Assembly (NCBI GenBank): GCA_015485495.1
Contig: WFTL01000169.1
Span: 1-64,000 of the forward strand
DNA: 64,000 nucleotides
Direction: 5' to 3'
From: Planctomycetaceae bacterium
GTDB taxonomy: Bacteria; Planctomycetota; Planctomycetia; Planctomycetales; Planctomycetaceae
Shown here: positions 60,261-64,000 of the stretch, one piece after another
Layout of the letters: every line of letters begins with the position of its first letter
Numbering within the stretch: the stretch's first letter is position 1
The notes under the pieces: model-generated
Seen by the model: only the letters and a program-made list of their open reading frames with translations
Database searches by the model: none
What the model was told of the DNA's origin: nothing
Made by a program: the position numbers and the translations under genes

Positions 60261-61073
60261 TCAGTTGAGATGCCGGATGCGGATGTTCCGGAACTCCGCG
60301 AACATGGGACGTCCGGCGTGAAGCTGAAGAGCCAGCACACCGCTGCGCAGCGCCCGATCCGGTGAATCGGTGAAGTCCACAATGAGACGATTGTTGAGAT
60401 AATGGCGGATGTGGGTGCCTTCCGCACGAATGACCACGTCGTTCCAGTCGTTCAGTCGAAACAGCCGACGAAACTCGTCCGCTGTGATCAGGACCGTCCC
60501 GTCTGTTTCCAGGTGATCATCCACCCAGCACCCTTTCTGACCGACCAGAATGATGCGTTTCCGGTTTCCCGTCAGACCGCCTTCGTCATAAACGAAGCCG
60601 GCCACATTCGGCAGATCCCGTTCATTGCGGATTTCGTGTTGATAACCGCGCACCACCCAGTTGTTGCGGGCCTGTTCCGCGGGGATGCGAACGGATCGGT
60701 ACTGAATCCCCGAATTGTTCGTGTCGCTGCAGCGAAACGACAGCCGCAGTTCGAAATCGTTCGTTTCTCCTCCCTGCCAGATGAGAAACGTGTTGCCCCG
60801 GGCGCGAAGTTCTTCTGTGGTTTCCCCGTGAATCACGCCGTCGCGAACGCTCCACAGCCGCGGATCGCCGTCCCAGCCGCTCAGATCCCGCTCGTTGAAA
60901 ATCGGCGTCATCCGGCCTTCCGGAGGAGCCGTGATCACGACCGATCCGCCCGGATCGGCGGCCACCGCATTCGAAGCCATGATCGGCAGACAGCACAGAA
61001 CCGCCCACATGCCGACCACGCTTCGGATCCACGGCCGATACGTCACAGACAGCAGATGCCAGCAGAACACCAT
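60261..61073 (-). CDS. DUF1080 (3-keto-disaccharide hydrolase) family secreted protein
   Basis: PIFNERDLSGWDGDPRLWSVRDGVIHGETTEELRARGNTFLIWQGGETNDFELRLSFRCSDTNNSGIQYRSVRIP...PMFAEFRNIRIRHLN. Confidence 0.9.
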   Translation of the reverse strand: MVFCWHLLSVTYRPWIRSVVGMWAVLCCLPIMASNAVAADPGGSVVITAPPEGRMTPIFNERDLSGWDGDPRLWSVRDGVIHGETTEELRARGNTFLIWQGGETNDFELRLSFRCSDTNNSGIQYRSVRIPAEQARNNWVVRGYQHEIRNERDLPNVAGFVYDEGGLTGNRKRIILVGQKGCWVDDHLETDGTVLITADEFRRLFRLNDWNDVVIRAEGTHIRHYLNNRLIVDFTDSPDRALRSGVLALQLHAGRPMFAEFRNIRIRHLN

Positions 61074-61549
61074 CTCATCCTTTCTGAAATCTGAAAACAC
61101 GGCCCGACAGCCTGTTCTTCAGAACTCAGGCAGTTCGGATTCCGAAACCGGTTCCACGCAGCGAAGTGAATTCCTTCGGAAAGAAGACTCAGCCCCGCAG
61201 CGCCAACCTGTCAGATCACAGGATGGTAAGCAGCAGCCCTTCGGGAAACCACTGGCCGCCCGGTTTCGAATGTCCAAAAGAACAGCAGCGGCCGTTCCGG
61301 ATTGTTCGAAATCCGACATGTCTGCATTGCATCGAACAGGACGCGGCCCACGGCGGATTTTCCCGGATGCGGTCCCTGGACAGAAGGATGACTGAAGAAT
61401 TCCGGATCCATCCGACAGCAAAAGCGGCCTCTGGAATTCATTCCCCGACAGGCACTGTCTACACTGCCGCCTCTTTCGGAACTGCGGCGGACGGTGGACG
61501 CTGAGATTGCCGTCGGTCGGGCAGCCGATTTTCCGGAACGCTGCGGGCG

Positions 61550-62797
61550 GTGACCGGTCGCAGCGCAATCTCCCCCTTTTTTCACCAGCTCCGCATGACT
61601 GATTCGCTGACTGCCTGTGACATCCGGTGGCCTGCCTGGCCCGTTTTCGATCAGACCGAAGAAACGGCTCTGCTGGACGTTCTCCGGTCGGGAAAATGGT
61701 GGTTCGGAGAACGCGTCCGCCGATTCGAAGCCGAATATGCCGCGTTCCAGGGATCCCGCTACGCGGTCACCTGCACCAACGGCACGACGGCTCTGGAAAT
61801 GGCTCTGCGGGCTCTGGGTGTTGTCGAAGGCGATGAAGTCATCGTCCCCTGCTACAGCTTCATCGCCACCGCCAGTGCGGTGGTGACCGTGGGAGCCGTC
61901 CCGGTGTTCGCGGATATCTGCCCGGACTCCCTGTGCATCGACCCGGACGACGTGGAACGCAAAATCACGGACCGGACGAAGGCCGTGATCCCCGTCCACG
62001 TGGCCGGTCTCATCGCTGACATGGACCGCCTGCAGAAGATTGCCGAAGCACATGATCTGGTTCTGCTGGAAGATGCAGCGCACGCCTGGGGCAGCCAGCT
62101 GGACGGCCGCGGCGCCGGCACGCTCAGCCGGGCCGGAACGTTCAGCTTTCAGGAAACCAAGAACATCACGGCGGGTGAAGGCGGCATTCTCGTCACCGAC
62201 AGCGAAGAACTGGCGGATCTGTGCCGCAGTTTTACGCACTGCGGACGAGCGAAACGTTCGCAGTGGTACGACCACGACTACCTGGGCAGCAATCTGAGAA
62301 TGACAGAATTTCAGGCGGCCATCCTGAGCTGCCAGCTGGCCAGACTGAGCGACCAGATCGCCGTACGGGACGCCAATGCCGCTCGAATCAGCCACATCCT
62401 TTCCGGGCTGGACCTGATTCTTCCTCCGCCTGCTCCGCGAATGACCCGACGCAGCTGGCACATTTATATTTTTCGTCTGGGGCCGGAACGAGAACCGGTG
62501 CGGGATCGCATCGTGGAACGACTGAATCAGGCCGGTGTTCCGGTTCTGGCCGGCTGGTATCGGCCGCTGTACCGCAACGTCGTGTTTCAGCGTGCCCACC
62601 AGGGACCGCCCCACGGCATCCGTTCTCCTCTGGCCGCACGAGGTGTCGATTACCGGACGACCGACTGTCCGGTCTGCGAACAGGTCTGTCGGGATGCCGT
62701 GTGGATTCCGCAGAATGTGCTGCTGGCGGATTCCGGCGATGTGGAACGGGCGGCCCGCATCATTCGCACCGTGATCGAACAGGAAAGCGGCAGATAA
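61550..62797 (+). CDS. DegT/DnrJ/EryC1/StrS-family PLP aminotransferase (copy 2)
   Basis: CTNGTTALEMALRALGVVEGDEVIVPCYSFIATASAVVTVGAVPVFADICPDSLCIDPDDVERKITDRTKAVIPVHVAG...TFSFQETKNITAGEGGILVT. Confidence 0.9.
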   Translation: MTGRSAISPFFHQLRMTDSLTACDIRWPAWPVFDQTEETALLDVLRSGKWWFGERVRRFEAEYAAFQGSRYAVTCTNGTTALEMALRALGVVEGDEVIVPCYSFIATASAVVTVGAVPVFADICPDSLCIDPDDVERKITDRTKAVIPVHVAGLIADMDRLQKIAEAHDLVLLEDAAHAWGSQLDGRGAGTLSRAGTFSFQETKNITAGEGGILVTDSEELADLCRSFTHCGRAKRSQWYDHDYLGSNLRMTEFQAAILSCQLARLSDQIAVRDANAARISHILSGLDLILPPPAPRMTRRSWHIYIFRLGPEREPVRDRIVERLNQAGVPVLAGWYRPLYRNVVFQRAHQGPPHGIRSPLAARGVDYRTTDCPVCEQVCRDAVWIPQNVLLADSGDVERAARIIRTVIEQESGR

Positions 62798-64000
62798 GTG
62801 GCTGTCACAGAAGATTTTTTCGCCGGCGTCATCGAAGGGTTTTACGGCCGCCCGTGGTCTCAGGAGCAGCGCCGAATCCTGCTGCCCCGGATGGCTTCCT
62901 GGGGACTGAATACGTACTTCTACTGCCCCAAGGACGATCTGAAACATCGGGCCATCTGGCGGCAGCCGTACGATGACCAGGAACTGGCGAGACTGGAGGA
63001 ACTCATACGTCTCTGTGAACACCACGGACTGCGATTCATCTATGGACTCAGTCCCGGACTGGACATCGAATTCTCGCGCCCCGAAGAATCTCAGGCCATT
63101 CTGAACCGCCTGAAACAGCTCATGGATGTCGGTGCCCGGCATTTCGCTCTGCTGTTCGACGATCTTCCCGGACGGCTGTCGGAAGCCGACGAGACAGCCT
63201 TCGATTCTCTGGCCCAGGCTCAGTGCGCGGTCACGCAGACTGTGTTCGAATGGCTGCGGGAAAAGATTCCCGACAGCCGGATGCTTTTCTGTCCGACCCC
63301 TTACTGCGATCGCATGGATCGCTGGAACCTGGGGGGAGCCGGATACCTGGACGACATCGGCCGCTTTCTTCCCCAGGGAATCGACTGCCTGTGGACCGGT
63401 CCGGAAATCGTGTCCCACCGAATCGATGCGGAATCGATCCGGGCCCTGACGAAACGGATCGGCCGGGCTCCGGTCATCTGGGACAACCTGCACGCAAACG
63501 ATTACGACCTGCGCCGCGTCTACTGCGGACCGTACAGCGGCCGACCGGCCGACACGATTCGCAGCGTGGCGGGCATCATGGCCAATGCCAACAACGAATT
63601 CGAACTGAACTACGTGCCGTTCCGCACCATGGCCCGGTGTCTGAACAGCCCCGATGACTACGAACCCCGAGCCGCCTTTGTGGAGGCGATCCGCGAATGG
63701 CATACACACTACGGTTCGGTCCGACGGGAACTGTCGGTGGACGACCTGCAGCTTCTGGCCGACTGTTATTATCTGCCGGCGACCGAAGGCGAGGAAGCTG
63801 TGGAACTGAAGGAGCTGGTTCGACAGCTCCTTCAGACGCCTCCGGACACCTGGAAGGACGGCTGGAAACGTTTTCTCGACTGGCACAGGCGAATCGAATG
63901 CCTCTTCGAAACTCTCACGGAACTGCACGACCGGGAGCTGTTCTATGCGTGGAGTCGCCGGGTGTGGGAACTGAGAGAAGAGATGGATCTCATTCGTGAT
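62798..64000 (+). CDS. GH84 beta-N-acetylglucosaminidase (O-GlcNAcase-like), incomplete at window end
   Basis: GTG at 62798 directly abuts the upstream TAA; VAVTEDFFAGVIEGFYGRPWSQEQRRILLPRMASWGLNTYFYCPKDDLKHRAIWR...FIYGLSPGLDIEFSRPEE...HFALLFDDLPG...FCPTPYC...DCLWTGPEIVSHRI...RAPVIWDNLHANDYDLRRVYCGPYSGR. No stop before 64000, so it is absent from the ORF track. Confidence 0.92.
   Translation, partial: MAVTEDFFAGVIEGFYGRPWSQEQRRILLPRMASWGLNTYFYCPKDDLKHRAIWRQPYDDQELARLEELIRLCEHHGLRFIYGLSPGLDIEFSRPEESQAILNRLKQLMDVGARHFALLFDDLPGRLSEADETAFDSLAQAQCAVTQTVFEWLREKIPDSRMLFCPTPYCDRMDRWNLGGAGYLDDIGRFLPQGIDCLWTGPEIVSHRIDAESIRALTKRIGRAPVIWDNLHANDYDLRRVYCGPYSGRPADTIRSVAGIMANANNEFELNYVPFRTMARCLNSPDDYEPRAAFVEAIREWHTHYGSVRRELSVDDLQLLADCYYLPATEGEEAVELKELVRQLLQTPPDTWKDGWKRFLDWHRRIECLFETLTELHDRELFYAWSRRVWELREEMDLIRD

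Noticed and set aside
61211-63928. 905-aa minus-strand ORF opposite the DegT and GH84 genes
   Set aside because: Antisense to two clearly homologous plus-strand genes; its translation shows no recognisable domain. Long mirror ORFs are expected in high-GC, codon-biased DNA.

Overview
The window is about 64 kb of high-GC DNA. Its gene content fits a Planctomycetota chromosome: PSCyt1/DUF1549/DUF1553, a PVC-type heme-binding CxxCH protein, DUF1080, DUF3500, Minf_1886, and TgpA-like plus DUF58 proteins. I recognised no rRNA, tRNA, CRISPR array, transposase or prophage. Housekeeping anchors are queA, class II glycyl-tRNA synthetase, dcd, clpX and a RicT/PSP1 protein. Points that deserve a second look: (1) a GH84 O-GlcNAcase at the right edge, absent from the ORF track because it runs off the window, that looks unusually like the eukaryotic enzyme and has no signal peptide, about 40 kb from a TPR-GT41 (OGT/SPINDLY) gene; (2) the GT41 gene heads a tightly packed seven-gene cassette (15.3-22.5 kb) with DegT aminotransferase, sulfotransferase, two methyltransferases, an SGNH-like protein and one unknown; (3) a secreted ~650-aa protein ending in a MIP18/DUF59-like domain whose usual Cys is replaced by Arg; (4) an acyl-CoA mutase operon whose substrate-pocket residues (Phe/Gln) match isobutyryl-CoA mutase rather than methylmalonyl-CoA mutase; (5) a 151-bp imperfect inverted repeat at the left edge that breaks a SpoU methyltransferase gene and differs almost only at synonymous sites; (6) a coupled permease/VWA/split TPP-decarboxylase operon. 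All calls come from reading the sequence and motif recall; no searches were run.
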